Notes: generated by a model not told the origin, from the sequence alone. DNA of 64,000 nucleotides from Zygnema cylindricum (GCA_037447655.1 JBBHKE010002832.1:1-64000); one strand, 5' to 3'; numbered from the stretch's first letter, positions 32,310 through 57,666 are shown. Numbers and translations are program-made.

Positions 32310-32640
32310 CTAAGGTCCCAAATACCTCCAAAGCAAATGGTGTGAAACTATCAGCTGGGTCTCGATGCGTGTAGTCATGTTCTTTGGAAGCCATTGCATC
32401 TCGAGCCGCAACAGCAACATGTAATGTCGCGCGCGAGGAAACATGGGATCCTTGTAGGGTCTGTGCAGATTACGTCTCCCAGTGTTACCCCTAGATTGAG
32501 AACGTAGTGGCAATATGTGAGACACCTTGCGCTTGATTGTGTACCCCGCTTCAAAACCCACGGCAGCGATTGTATCCCGTACCCATGTCGTGTGCTGTTG
32601 ATACACAGCCGCGTGCACCGGCAAGTGCATAAAGGACAAC
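32310..32640 (-). pseudogene. Decayed fragment of a retroelement-like protein (first relic)
   Basis: The minus-strand frame encodes WVRDTIAAVGFEAGYTIKRK followed by VSHILPL. This aligns with DTIRDTIATIASEGGFSLRR and EVSHIIL in the relic at 46710-47690. Only the middle of the domain remains and the frame degrades after it. See the second relic for the domain description. Confidence 0.55.
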
Positions 32641-33751
32641 CTGTCGATTCCAGGTTATCAAACTAAATGGTCCGCAGCTACAGAAGTTTTTGAGCAAATC
32701 TTTATTAAATAAATTACTCAGATTTTTTTTTTGGTTATCATGGACGAAGGCAAGCACCGATTGGCAAACAACCATAAAACTTCATCGTCATGGCTTTGGA
32801 TAATCGGAAGACCTATTTATAAAGGTCAAAAATCAAGACAATATATACACAATCTGTACTTATGTGGACTCAAGGTCTATCTAGAAAACCAGTTTGATTC
32901 CCAGCCAAACAAGTTACTAAATTTAATTATAGATTAAATGTGTTTTTCGAATTCAAACTGAGGGAAGCGGCTCCATTAATTTTTTTGCCAATAAAATACA
33001 CACAAAATGTTTTCTTATAGAGCATAATCATTTAACAAAATTTAACCCTATTGTGGTCGAGTCACGCCTTGATTATCAGGTACATTGCATCAGTAGTACA
33101 ACCTTATGTAAAAAGCTGGGCATGGGAAAACCACCCTTACCACTTGATAAAAAGCAAACGAGTCTGTATTATCTTTATGTCTCGTCAGTTCTTTGCTATG
33201 CTCATTTCAGGTCATGTCTACAGAAAAAATTACAACAAATGTTCTTAGGGTCCAAGATTAGGTGCAAATACTCGAGGGCTTTGTTAAATCAGATGGATTG
33301 GCACATATGTTATCAAACCGGCTTATGCTAATGGTAGATGTATCTGGACAAAACATGTGCAGAATAAAATAACGTTAACAGTACAGAGTCAGTTTAACAA
33401 CCAGGAAGTTTCAGAAAACTCTGATTATTGAAACTATAGCCCCTAAACCACGACCCAGAATGAGTTGGAAAACCATTTGGAATTGATTCAACTTGTTCCT
33501 CATACAAAAAAGGGTCTCATTAATATCTAGCAAAAACCGGACCATCGTCATGTAAATCTACAGTAGCTTCAACTTTTTTGGCTGTAAAAACCCATAGAGG
33601 CACCATCTTCAGAAACTAGAATGGGTTAAGACACCGAAAACTGAGAAGAAAAGGACACAACAAATAGATAACAGAATAACTAAAAATTAGCAGAACCTAA
33701 CATCACCTAAGCATTAGCTATTTCTAAAGTGCATTGTAGATAAACTTTACA

Positions 33752-46254
<12,503 letters not shown>

Positions 46255-46709
46255 AATGTTTGCTTTGTCGCTTACATTGGTTTTATTAACAAAGTGCAAA
46301 AAGAATCTGAAAGCGAAATAACTAAATAAAAGCTGAAATCAGCTTGCAATGATCACGCCGTACGCATGACTCTGTCATAAAAGTCATGTTATGATGGCGA
46401 AGAAGGCTTGAAGCTGCTCAGCTTTTTCTCGTGTCTCCTACTGTACTTTCCTAGGTGGTGTTGCGTAGCGACCCATTGAACTAAACTGGCAGATCGACGC
46501 GCTTTTGCAATGTATATTGGTATGGAAATGATAACACCTGGAAACGAAAACGACACCTGCGAATCTGCGATGCGATGTTACGAACGCGATACGCTACCAC
46601 AGGTGCGACACCGTATATCGGAAAAATTTCCAAATATCGATATATTGCGGCAGTTCGCAACTGAACATCGAACTACTTCGGTTCCGTTTTATCCCGTTTT
46701 ACTCTGCAA

Positions 46710-47690
46710 TTGAACTTTAAACCAATCATTGCTTTTGCTAGCTCCCGCTGCCTATTTGGGAAGTTGGTGTCTTATTGCCTCTACTATTGTTTCCCGTTTC
46801 TTGGCTGGGGACACCCCCGTTCTAGCTTCTGTTATCCCCCGGGTTTTAGACGGTGTGTTCGCCTTCCAGCGATCTCTATTGGACGCGTCACGTCTCTTCC
46901 TCCCCATGCCCTAGTGGATGTGCCAATATTCTCCACCCTTGTTACAAAATTTGTTTTTTGATCGGGTTGACGCCGCCATTAAATCCGACCTTCTCAAGGC
47001 GCTACCCTCCGATTCTTCACGTGCCCGTCTTCTCTCTTGTGGTGGACTTGGTTCTAGGTCTTGGCTTTTCGCCACACCTATTTTGGCCACTCTCCAATTT
47101 TCACCTGCTCAATTCACCACCGCCCTCCGATTTCGCCTCGCCCCCCCCCCATCCTCTTTTGCTTAGCTCTCTTGTTTGTGCATGTGGTCGTGTCTTGGGG
47201 CCCGATGGTGTCCATTTGCTTCGTTGCTCCCATGGGGGAGATTTGATCCAAGCGCATGACACTATTCGCGACACCATTGCGACTATCGCTTCGGAAGGGG
47301 GATTTTCTTTGCGTCGAGAGGTTTCTCATATCATTCTCTCGCGTTGGATCGATGTTGTTTTGCTTGATGGTGCCCGTCGCACCTTCGGTGATATTGTTCT
47401 GGCAAACCTTACTTCAGCTACAATTGTTGGTCAGGCGGCTCGACATGTTAGGGTGGCAGCTCGTGACCCGCTAAGGCCAAGGAGCGTGATTATGCCCACC
47501 GGGACCTTATGGATGACTTTATTCCGATGGCGGTCGAGATCTTTGGTTGTTTGGGTGTTGCACTGGACGAGTTTCTCCGTACTTGTGCTCAACGTGCTTT
47601 CGAGCGCCGAGGACTTGGGAGCCCTCCTCCTTTGGTCCTTACTTCTTTTTATCGTCAACGCTTATCAGTGACTTTACAGTGAGTGCAGGC
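46710..47690 (+). pseudogene. Decayed retroelement-like protein with Cys/His and nuclease-like motifs (second relic)
   Basis: Plus-strand frames, broken near 46915 and 47160, encode a C-terminal region of a type known from LINE-like and related retroelement polyproteins. It has a helical block ending FRLAPPP, then CACGRVLGPDGVHLLRCSHG (Cys-x-Cys ... His ... Cys), then RDTIATIASEGGFSLRREVS, and an RWIDVVL ... FGDIVLANL segment. The last resembles a PD-(D/E)XK nuclease core. The RT itself is not visible. I infer a retroelement remnant; a captured host gene is an alternative. It lies between the 5' ends of the remodeler gene and the 3' end of the SurE gene. Confidence 0.5.
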
Positions 47691-49068
47691 TTCTATTATC
47701 CTCCGATCGGCTGTTGAGATTATGGATCGTCGTCGTGTTCCGGAATTCCTTTAACGTGCTCCCCCAGGTTGGGGGGACTTACGGGGTTGCTTTTCTTAGA
47801 TATTTAATTGATTTGGGGTTGGGGTTGTAGTTTTGGTTTTCTGAGTTGTCGTGCTTTTCATTTTGAGTTTGGGTGCTTTTATTTTCCTTGTTGATTGTTT
47901 CTTTTCTTTTCTTTTTTTTTGTGTTCCCATTGCTCTATTTGTTTTTAATTGTAGGTTTTCAGTTTTGGCCATGCCACCCCTTTTGTACCCTGGACTCAAA
48001 TGGGTTACCATCTTGCTTTTTAATTTATCCTGCTTTTATATATTTGCTAGTAGATGCGATTAGCGTTTCAATTGAACTTCAAAACGGTTATTGTTGTTAC
48101 TTGTTGTTGCAATTTAAGTACGAGCCAATGCTATTCCGCTTTACTTGATTTTTTGATGTTGAAGGAATCATTAGTGAAAATATGAAATTAGAATCTATAA
48201 CATCATTCGTAGGAAGTCGTGAACGGTGGTCCACTCCCTTAAGTATAATTATTAACACTATTTTTTGAACCTCAGCCCCCAAAATGTGACGACTGCATAC
48301 GTGCTTTTAACACAAATACGGATGGGTATTGTAGTCGTTTCTATTTATTTACTCAAAGTTTCTGATGTACAGTTCCATTATCGCCCAAAACAATGTACTG
48401 GATTCCGTGAAAACAAGACCAGGGACTCCATTGGACGTTTTCCACTGATAGAGATGCACACAAAAAAGTAGCAATACGTAGCTTATGTATCTTACATGAC
48501 GGCACACGATGTGGTTAATGCAATGAAAAGTGTTTAAACCCTGCAGATATCAGCATCCATATACAAACAGTATGAACAAAAAATTGGAAAACACTGGAAC
48601 CAAAATCATTTGCAAGGTGGTCCAAAGATATTGGAGAAATGGCCCCGGCATAATTCTCTAAAACAATACATAGAGAAAAAACTGAATATCATAAGTAAAT
48701 CCAGGACATTTAACATAATGGCTTTCTTCATTATCTGTTATCCTTGTTACGCACCCTCGTCTACGAACTACAAGAATGGTTGAGTAGCACGGATCTTAAA
48801 TGAATGGATGAGAGCAGCAAGAATTTCAAAGTCGAAATTGCACACTGTAATACCTGCCTACTCCACTATTGAAGGTTAGCTCAACTTTTCCAAAATTGTG
48901 CAACTTGATAGTGATACAAAAAATGCTTTTTAAGTGCAAGACATATACAGTTAACCCTTACAACAAATCCTGTCAGTCTCATGGCACCTAAGCTCTTTAC
49001 ACTGTAGAGAAGAAGCATAAAACCTTTGCCATCTTTACATGATAGACAAAAAACAATTAAGCGGCATA
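47691..49068. other. Gene-free interval before the SurE gene 3' end
   Basis: T-rich on the plus strand between 47810 and 47960, then unassigned sequence. It includes the presumed 3' flank of the SurE-like gene. No gene, RNA gene or clear repeat was recognised. Confidence 0.5.
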
Positions 49069-52000
49069 TCATACAGGATGTCTAGAGGTGAACCAGTCTT
49101 TGATGTTGGAAATGACATCTTGGTGAGCTTGGGTAGTGAGAACAAGAGGCGTGACGGTGATCTGCAAACACGATAGAAGGGCTAGCTGAGTCAAACATTT
49201 TTCAACGATCAAAGCCCAAATCCAACCCCTATTTTCAGAAACATAGACATGGCATAGCATGTGATCCTTGCCGACAAGTGTCAAGCTAAACCAGAGGAGC
49301 CCTAGCTCTCTATAAAAATGTCATTCCCTCCATACAACCTTGCAAGACAAAGAATTCGAGAGCTTACCCAGCCTTCTGTTAAAGCCACTGAATCAATATC
49401 ATGTCCATGATCCCCAGGTTCATAGTCTCCCATCTGTGTTACATTGCAAAAAAAATAACTTAGAAACCTGGACACGACACAACCTTCAAACAACGCTCTG
49501 TAGAGATGGAAGCCTAACTTCTGGATCCACGAACCAACAGGCAAACGCGCCTCACTACAGGCGATGTTTTAACATTAGTACGGTCTAACAAAACTGTTGA
49601 CACTTTAAGGAGTTTCAATTCAATTTCGACACAATTTAATTCTGCTTTCTGTGGCTATTTTCATAGAGGAAAATGGCTAAACAGGTTTCAGGGAACCACG
49701 TGGAAACGCCTCCTAAATACATGCTTCCTGCACATGCGAGATTTTGGCGAGTAAGGTCTATGCATCGCTCTGGGACTGAAGGATAATGTGTTTTTATAGA
49801 CTTTGCTTGGAGCTTGAATACTGTTAACCTTTTTAAGCAATTAACCTGGCATTCTGATACAAGTACACCTTGAATCGTTATTAGCGTATAGAAATTATTA
49901 GTGTAAAGAAAAAATTAGCGTCATTCGTTCTAATTTAGTGCCAGGAGACGTGGCAGATTATGGTCCACGTCCTTAAATAGTGTAATTTATTATATTTAAG
50001 GTATCAATGTCAAAATTTTGGGGTGCCGATATAGCGTACATAAGGCTAATAACGGTTCACGGTGTAGTGAACGCAGAGTTGCAAACATCGGCTACTTTCA
50101 CACTGATGCAAGCCTCTAAAATTGGTGGCTTTCAGAGATTAATGCAAGTGACCGGGTGGAAACCGATATACAGTCGTCCTCGTCGTTCTTCCATGTTGTA
50201 ATCAAAACTCATAAAACGGCAGTGAAAACTAGTATTCATACCTCATTACGATAAAACTCTTTCCCTTCTCGAGTTTGGGGTGACCCTGTACCTACACCCT
50301 CGACCTCTTTCATAGGACTTCGATTCTTGCGAGCAGCACCCTGCAAACGTTCAAACAGTCTGCCCGGATGTCAAAAAAAATAAAAAAAAATGAATATACG
50401 CAATTTCAGCAAATGCCACCTGATCAACGACAAACATCTACAACGTTATCTAGTGATGAATATGTCAAACAAGCTTCTTAAAAGTAGGGCGAAGCAGTTT
50501 GACCTTTGGGTACTGAATACATAAAAATAATGAATAAAAAGAAATTGCATGCCTAGAGCATATCCATGATTTGTTCCGTCACATGTTGGCAGCTAATATT
50601 AGAACCAAAGATGCTGAAGAAACTGCTTTCAAATGTTCAGCTGAAGCAAATGGAGAATATATGATTGCTCTTTCTTAGTAAATTGTGGAACCATCCTCTA
50701 CACACAATAAACGGCAGAAAAGGAGAGGGGCCGTACAGCAGCAGATGCAGCCAAACCCAGTTGAGCTAGCTGTGCACCGACCAGCATCCCTGGCATAGGC
50801 ATAGCTCCTGCTATTTGGTGGCCTAACCGCCGTTTAGTGATTTTCACCCAATTGGCCATGATACGTGAACTACCTTGTCGCGTCACTTTGTAACCCTGAA
50901 GACAACAGAGACTCCAGCCATACCAGAAGTGACTTTCTTTGTCAATTTCTTTTTATTTTTCGCAATCAAGTAAGCAGAAACCCGAGCATGTTTTAAATGC
51001 TCTAGTTGGCAGATAAGGCAGAGTCAATTTCCTATAAAAGCAAATGTACTGTTACCATTGGAATAGAAACGTTAAAAGATCCTGACCCTATCAATTGGTT
51101 TAAAACTTGCTTAAAACGACAATCAATTCTTTTCCGCGGGCAAATGTACCATAGCAATTTCCATGGGGGGTGGATACATTGTAACTATTCCTGAAACTTT
51201 CATAGAGTCCAAAACCCAATGATCCTTGAAAAATGACATTTCTTAAAAAAAAACTCTAACTTTAAAAAATCTACTCGCTGGTGTGTTTGCGCAAAAAAAA
51301 AGATTATTGTAAGAGCATTATTTACTCCATTGGGATGAAAATCGATCCACCTCTTCCAAACCATTCTTATTTTTCAAGACAAGCAGACCAACACCACTGA
51401 CAGGAAAAGCAGCCACAGATAGTTAACTAACCCCTCGTGTATGCAGCTTTGGCTAAAGCACTCTTACTATATGGGCCCTTCGGATAACACAAACATCAAA
51501 CCTTGGATGCAGCAGGATCGCTTGGCACATCAACATTTAGAAAGCAGCTCATGTTTGGAGCTCCCTCCACAATATCCTTCAAAGTAGATAGGATCAAAGG
51601 CATACAGGCATCAGCTGCCGCATTAAAGTGCTCGTCAATGCTCTGGCCTGTTTTCCTGCATCAGCAGTACAAGCCCATTAACAAAAAAGGTGTGACATTC
51701 TACAAAAAAAGCTTACAGATATAATAAATTAAGTGCCACACCCTGTTGAACACAGTCACTAAAATTAAACATGAGGTACGACAGATAGCCAGAAAATGGT
51801 AAACGTTTCCATAACAAAACCATATCTTGACGAAGGGGCGTCTATAAGGAAGTGATCCAGAAAGTTCTTGCATTGAACATTTACCAGTCAAGAGAAATGG
51901 CAATGGCTGGAATGCCATTCATGAATGCTTCCCTGGCACCTGCCACAGTTCCTGAGTAGATTCTGCTTCCACATACCCGAAGGTCTTGTTCCCATGTCAC

Positions 52001-53321
52001 TAACTTTTACCCTGTCATTAACAGATGCAAACATGTCCTCCAATGAAAGCAAATAGGCCTCACGACAGAGGTTCCTGCTATGGACAGGCTCAGCAAAGAA
52101 TCTAACACATAACTATCACTCCGCTGGACATTTACAAAAAGACTTTCCAAATTGAAATGTTTAAAAAAACTCAAGTTTTCCAGCTGCATACACCAAAAAT
52201 GCATGCCGATATAAAACAAAACAAAACTGAAGGATTGAGATACTTTTGCATGATCAACCTATCTGCATGTAGAGACAAGGAAGTGTGACATTGAGACAAG
52301 ACCGTACATGTGCTGTCCAGAATTGGAGCCCTTGTTGATCCCACTGAGTACCTGCATGGACTCGACAGAAATGCAAAATGCAATTCTGAAAAGTTAAAAA
52401 AGTGAGCAGCCATAATTCCTGTCGACTGGCAAGAACATACGACTGAGGACACTCGCTGAGCTCACTTCTAAAAATTGCAAAGACAAGAGAGGGTAAACGC
52501 ACAAGGGCTGGGCGAGACGGAAGAAGATGTGCTGAGAGGGCCAGTGACACACAGTCGGCAGGTGTGCCTGTCCAATGCAAGTCTCGACACCCTCCCATGT
52601 CATGCAAATATTTTCATAATCACAACCTAATCATAACAAGCATATTACAAAACTTAAATCCTGATGACAAGCCATGTCTCGAGACAAATGTGCAGTCACG
52701 AATGTGACGTATAGAACTCATACTTGCACAAAAACTGTACCACACTTGAAAGAAGGCCGAATTTGCCCATTTAGCCAGGGCAAAGTCCATTTTCTCATTC
52801 TGCTAAAAGGCTCACCTGACACTTCCCATGCGGTAGCGCCCTCGATGTCCACGGGGCCAACCTCTAGTGTATCGCGTGTTGTTATGCAATGAGCCACAGC
52901 GGACTTCTCTCTGCAAGATCGCAATTTTCTACGTCAATCACCTACAGTACTTGAGGAAGCTCTGATATCAAGATAAAAATCGTCGTCTCTTTACAACATT
53001 GAAGAAAGCTTCCAAGAAATCATCTAAAAAATATGCAACTTAGACTTGAATGCCATAAATTATTCAGGCGATGAAATGAGCTTATTGATACCAATGCTTT
53101 AATGCACGATTCGTATGGCAGCTTACTAGCTCTTGGTGCTACAATCTAGTGATAACCCATTCATAAATGTAATGAGGTATTAACTTGTCTGGCGCACAAA
53201 CAAAAACTCGACATTCACTGCTTGCAACGAGAGCTCCAACAAGAGCAAGGATGCCAGGAGCAGATATGCCATCATCATTTGTAACAAGCACCATGGGCTT
53301 CAGGCCGTCAGCAGACTCCAT
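49069..53321 (-). CDS. SurE-like 5'-nucleotidase / survival protein phosphatase
   Basis: Ten minus-strand exons join in frame to 329 residues: 53185-53321, 52816-52910, 52503-52567, 52308-52351, 51885-51962, 51502-51655, 50737-50895, 50242-50340, 49368-49433, 49069-49161. SurE enzymes are metal-dependent phosphatases acting on nucleoside monophosphates. The metal-binding N-terminal motif VLVTNDDG is at residues 11-18. Further hallmarks are [14 protein letters not shown] (78-83), SGINKGSN (102-109) and [12 protein letters not shown]. The plant-type C-terminus contains [18 protein letters not shown] and ends ITVTPL plus 25 residues. Length and exon pattern fit plant SurE proteins, and no transit peptide is obvious. 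It is divergent from the ATG27-like gene, with about 900 bp between start codons. Confidence 0.93.
49866..50064. mobile_element. TA-flanked MITE in a SurE intron
   Basis: The 199-bp element has ends CACCTTGAATCGTTATTAGC and CACCGTGAACCGTTATTAGC (reverse complement of the right end), with TA on both sides (49864-49865, 50065-50066). The right 60 bp are nearly identical to the partial copy at 19520-19580. It lies within the intron 49434-50241. Confidence 0.85.
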
Positions 53322-53461
53322 GGCTTAGCACTACAGGGAAGAAGACAAAGTCAGCTCAATTGCAGCAAGTAGACGTGATTTGAAAGTTGAATCGAGAGTA
53401 GTCCCAGAAGACCAAGAAGTGGACAAAGAGCAATTCAAAATCCAAAAGTGCGAAAGCGCTT

Positions 53462-53581
53462 GGAAACGCTATATCTGGTCACCCCGTACTATACACGTTT
53501 TATGCGGTTTCTTACGAAGTTACGAATAATCAGCGTATAGTATGGGGTAGAAACTTAAACAGTTAAACCGTAAGCGTTTCC
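53462..53581. mobile_element. Small MITE (GGAAACGC family) in a divergent promoter
   Basis: A 120-bp element with inverted ends GGAAACGCT on both sides and subterminal inverted blocks CCCCGTACTATACACG / CCCCATACTATACGCTG. It lies 140 bp upstream of the SurE start codon. No target duplication is evident. Confidence 0.7.
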
Positions 53582-53791
53582 ATACCGTTTCGCAGATCAA
53601 GACCATGGTTTTCAAAACTATGTGGAGGAAGACATTGATGATTGATGCCAGGGGAAGACAACCGTCAAGAACAACTTTCAAAAATAGAGCAAGAATGACG
53701 TCATACCAACATTTTTAGAGTGGAAAGGATCAAGGATGGTCAGAAACTTATGGCCAATGCTCATGTGCGGGCTTATTACTTAAGGTGGAGG

Positions 53792-53878
53792 AAAATATGG
53801 CCGTCCGAGTCGAGACTCGAACCTAGCACGAGGTTGGGTAAGAGATTCGCACGGATAGCCGTACGCCTACGAGGCTAA
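53792..53878 (-). promoter_or_regulatory. tRNA-like (SINE-like) Pol III promoter remnant
   Basis: On the minus strand TAGCCTCGTAGGCG (A-box-like, 53865-53878) is followed after about 40 bases by AGGTTCGAGTCTCG (B-box, 53811-53824) and a TTTT terminator at 53792-53795. The arms do not fold into a good cloverleaf, so it is not called a tRNA. It sits in the shared upstream region of the SurE and ATG27-like genes. Confidence 0.4.
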
Positions 53879-54219
53879 ATCGACATTGGCTGCAGTCATT
53901 GACAACGTCAAATATGATCCGGACGGTTCGTGACCTGCGACATGAGCATGATGATGCATTGCAGACTGCGGTACGGTACGCTGTTCACCCCCTATTTTTT
54001 GGAGGCAATCTGACCGTCCGATCAGGTTTTTTGTAATAACGTGAATATGAAAAACGCACGGAACGTTAAATTGTACGCATGGCTTGCCATGAGTACTCGC
54101 TGACAAACAGAATGTCGGTGGTTCACTTTTTGGGCTTTTGGTTATGCGCAAAATGCAACCTCTCAAATCTCGTAGATATTCATGTTTCCAACACATTTGC
54201 TACCAATTTGAAGGGCGAG

Positions 54220-57200
54220 ATGTACACGTGGCTTCTACTCTGTTTGACATGTGTCATTCTTGCCAATGTGGTACGCGCTAGCGATTGCAACTGGAGCACA
54301 ACACGTGGCGCCCGACGATACGTCTTCAATCTTGGAGCACCTGTGCAGGATTATCCACATGGTGTCCGTAGTGAAGACGGGTATGTGTACCATTCTCTAT
54401 CGTATTCTCGTCAGAAAGGGAGATTCAGCCACGTGTCTGCAATTTTTTTAAGGATGTGGAAACAGTCTCTTTTTGTGATTTCCATATTGCTGGACAATTG
54501 CCATTACGGGTGGAATTTGCAGATCCTATGAAGTGCGTGAGGAGGGGGGGAAAGAGGGGGCTATTATGTGGTTCCAGGTGAGTTTTCAACTGTGACACAC
54601 CTATTGCATTTGGTACGAAGAACATTTTAAAGTCAATAGGTCAAAGTAGCCTTAGGTTGAGATAAGGAAGGTAGATGTGAAAATTGAGGTAGTCAAGATT
54701 TAAGATGATTAAGATAGTCAGTATGTCAAGATAGATGTGTTTCAAAAAAAATTAGTCAATGTCATGAATGTTTTGGGATTTCTTTGCAAGTAATGGAGCA
54801 ATTTAAGCTAATGCAGTTATTGAAGAACTCGAAAAAAACTGTACCCTCGATGACCTTTCTGCAGTGTCCAACTCCTCCAGTTTATTGTATTAGTTTTTCA
54901 CTCGCAAGCACCTTTCAGCTTTAAACAATGAGAATTTCCTGAAGCATTTGAAAGATGACTTTAAACACTTTCTCGTTTTTCAGAAGCCTCCGCTCGTCTT
55001 GTTTTGTGGCTGTGAGAGTTTGATGGTTGATGGAATATCAATTTGATTTTGGAGGGATGCAGCTCTGCAACCATATGAAGTTCAATAGCAGGCCGCCTGG
55101 CTGCCAGTTCTGCCCTAAGGTCTCTTTGGGAACAACCGTCACAAGAATTATTGTTGTGTTCCACTATTGTTGGAGTTGGTTTCCTCTTATTGCAATCTTT
55201 TGCTTTAGAATCTGAGCTTGAGTATATTTGAACCAATTCTATGACATGAGAAAGTGTTTCATTTCAATGTTTAATGCAATAGAGGTATAGTAACATGGAG
55301 AGTTCACAGGATTGATAATTTTTGTATCCCACGCAGACCTTGTTGACTCTTCATTCACTTCATTTTGTGTTGTGGATGCTTCAGGTTTGTGGCGATGATC
55401 TACATTGTGGGGAGACATGCAGTGCATTGCGGTTGGTTTCACGATTAGGTTTGCCGTCTTGCAACTGGATTCTTTTTCATCTCCTCCACCTTTTAGTTTC
55501 CTTTTTTTTCTTTTGTTTCACCAAATACGCCAGGCTCTAATATACTAAGCAGTCACATTGTCATTGAGATGCCGTCGTTTTTGGATTTCTTTTTTTTGCA
55601 GGATACAGCAAGTGCACTGCTGTTGCCGAAAGTTCACTAGCTAATTACTCCTTAATTGATGAGGGCAACCCTGCCCTTGGAGTTGCAGTCACTTTGGCTT
55701 CTGGAGATTCTGATGGTTGCCCAGTTGGAAGCTTCAGGTACAGGACTCATTCACCTGTACCTGTTTCAAATGTGTTAAAACAATAAATGCGGTTTCCCCG
55801 TTCAATACCCCTATTATACTGTTAGATATGCATATAGTATGTGTTACCACAGATTGTGTTTCCATTTTTTGTCGCACATTTGGACTACATGGTTTAAAGG
55901 CCGGTTTGTAGGTAGCTTTAGGTGATAAAGGGTGCAGGAAAAGGACCTGTGGAATGAAATTTCTATACGCATTTCAATTGTTTCCGAAGCAGTGTGTGAC
56001 AGAAGGTTGTACTCTCCTAAACAATGTGCTATACTCGGGGGAGTTGAGGGGTGCAGTTCCTTGAAAGTGAAAGTTCACTGTGCGGCTAACGGGGTGATGC
56101 AGGTAACAATCTCGCAGAAAACCATTTTCCCCAAGCTGCTGGATTGTGGTTATCTTTTATCATCCTTTCTGAGTGCATTCTAAATATGCGGGTAAAGATG
56201 CTGCTCTGACCTCGGACTGCATTAAGGAAAGTAAAAAAGAAAGTAAAGTAAGGAAACGGAAGTAAAAGGAGAGAACGAAAGTATTAAGGAAACCTGGCGG
56301 GTTTCGGAGTCCTGCAGCCACCTACTACTGTGAGCGAGGAACCAAGTGGAAGCTGTCAATATGTAAGCCATTGCATCCTTTTGTTCTGTATCTTTTTTGT
56401 TTTGGCCTTCGTTTCTTCCATTTCTTTCTTTTTGATCAACCGTTATTGCTGTATGAATGCCTTACCTGGCTCCACACGATGACTATGATGATTTATGTGT
56501 GAGAAAAACTGCCTGTGTCTGGAATTGCAGGTCGCTAATATGCTTCACCCCTCTGGCTGTCCCATTGTGACAAGTTTGGGCGATGTTGGGGTGGGCTGGC
56601 TGGGAACTCTCATCATCCTGTAAGCCATCTATTTGAGTTCAGCTGCCTGAAGGATAAACATATGTCATTCTTCTAATCAACTTTTTCAAAAGACTCTAAA
56701 CATATTCCATTTCGAAATAACCTTTTTTCAAGAATCGGAACATATGCCATTCGTCTGATTCTCTCCTTGTCTGGCCTGGGGAGATAAACAAATGTTATTC
56801 TTCTAATTCACTTTTTTTTTCATTACCCTGAAGTTCATGTTCCAAACGAGATTGTCTGAGGTTTTCAGATGTCCTTCTGGCTGTCATCCTTTACTTGAGC
56901 TTGTTTTTACAAAGGTCTTCAAGGGAATTAACAGCTCAGTGCTGCCCACAGCTTGTTGTGTGGCATAATTGTGTATTTTGCAGTGGGACTTGCGTATCGC
57001 ACACTCGTATTGGGAGTGTCTGGTTATGAGGTGAGTTAAGCGAAACAAAACGTGATTGATTTGTTTACAATGGTTGTTGTTTTGATTGAATTTGAACTCC
57101 CCACACTTTTTCAAGGGTAACTCTCAATTAATTCTCAACTAGCTCTTCAATAACTCTGAACAAACTCTCAACTATGCTTTAGGTGACGCTAGAGATCTCA

Positions 57201-57666
57201 CTCGTACTTGTGGTCTTCAAGTTGTGAATGCATATTTTGTTGACGAACTGATTGGCTTGCCCTGGGATGTAGGCAATTCCTAACCTTGAGTTTTGGCAAG
57301 AGGTTCCCAGTACTCTTAAGGTATTTCCCTGGCTTGACCTCACGTTGGTTATTGCAGATGTGTTCTATGTTTGGGAATATGTGTGTGTACTCGTCCTCTT
57401 AGACTGTCAGAATGGGAGCATGTTATTTCAACTTTTCACTGCATGTTTCCTCGTACTGTTCATAAATGAGGCTTACACATCAGATCATGTTGGCCTTGGA
57501 TAGTCTTTACTCACCACAGTAAGACAACATTGAAGTCTAATCAAAACTCGGATGATGGGTTGCCGATTTGCAGACTGGGACTTCATTTGTAGTGGAAAAG
57601 GCAAAGAGTGCGTTCTATGCAGTATCCGGATCTACTCGTTCGTCGAACACTCGATCATCCTCTTAA
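54220..57666 (+). CDS. ATG27-like type I membrane protein with mannose-6-phosphate-receptor-homology fold
   Basis: Ten exons join in frame to about 282 residues: 54220-54384, 54453-54536, 55385-55448, 55602-55737, 56057-56102, 56318-56362, 56531-56619, 56952-57030, 57273-57320, 57574-57666. The chosen ATG gives a clean signal peptide (about residues 1-20, hydrophobic LLLCLTCVILANVV). The lumenal domain carries the conserved cysteines (FCDFH, CGDDLHCGETCSAL, GYSKCTAVAESSLANYSLID, VHCAANGV, HPSGCP). One membrane span follows at about 203-226 (GTLIILLLCGIIVYFAVGLAY), then a short tail (IPNLEFW ... VEKAKSAF). Family members cycle through Golgi, endosomes and vacuole; yeast Atg27 supports Atg9 transport. 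That role here is inference. An upstream in-frame ATG at 54079 would hide the signal peptide and was not chosen. Confidence 0.88.

Larger units (their letters stand above)
30422..33751. other. Interval between fructokinase start and SNF2 gene end
   Basis: It contains the presumed fructokinase promoter (just above 30421), an hAT-type MITE (30880-31345), a decayed retroelement-like protein fragment (32310-32640) and otherwise unassigned AT-rich DNA. No further gene was recognised. Confidence 0.5.

Noticed and set aside
50007-50201. Open frame starting MSKFWGAD in a SurE intron
   Set aside because: It derives from the MITE tail at 50000-50064 shared with 19520-19580; not a gene.
53139-53185. 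SurE exon 1 extending to the stop at 53139
   Set aside because: The conserved SAVAHC block requires splicing at the GTTAAT donor at 53184; the read-through part is intron.
54079-54219. Upstream in-frame ATG for the ATG27-like protein
   Set aside because: It would place the clear signal peptide internally at residue ~48, so the ATG at 54220 is preferred.
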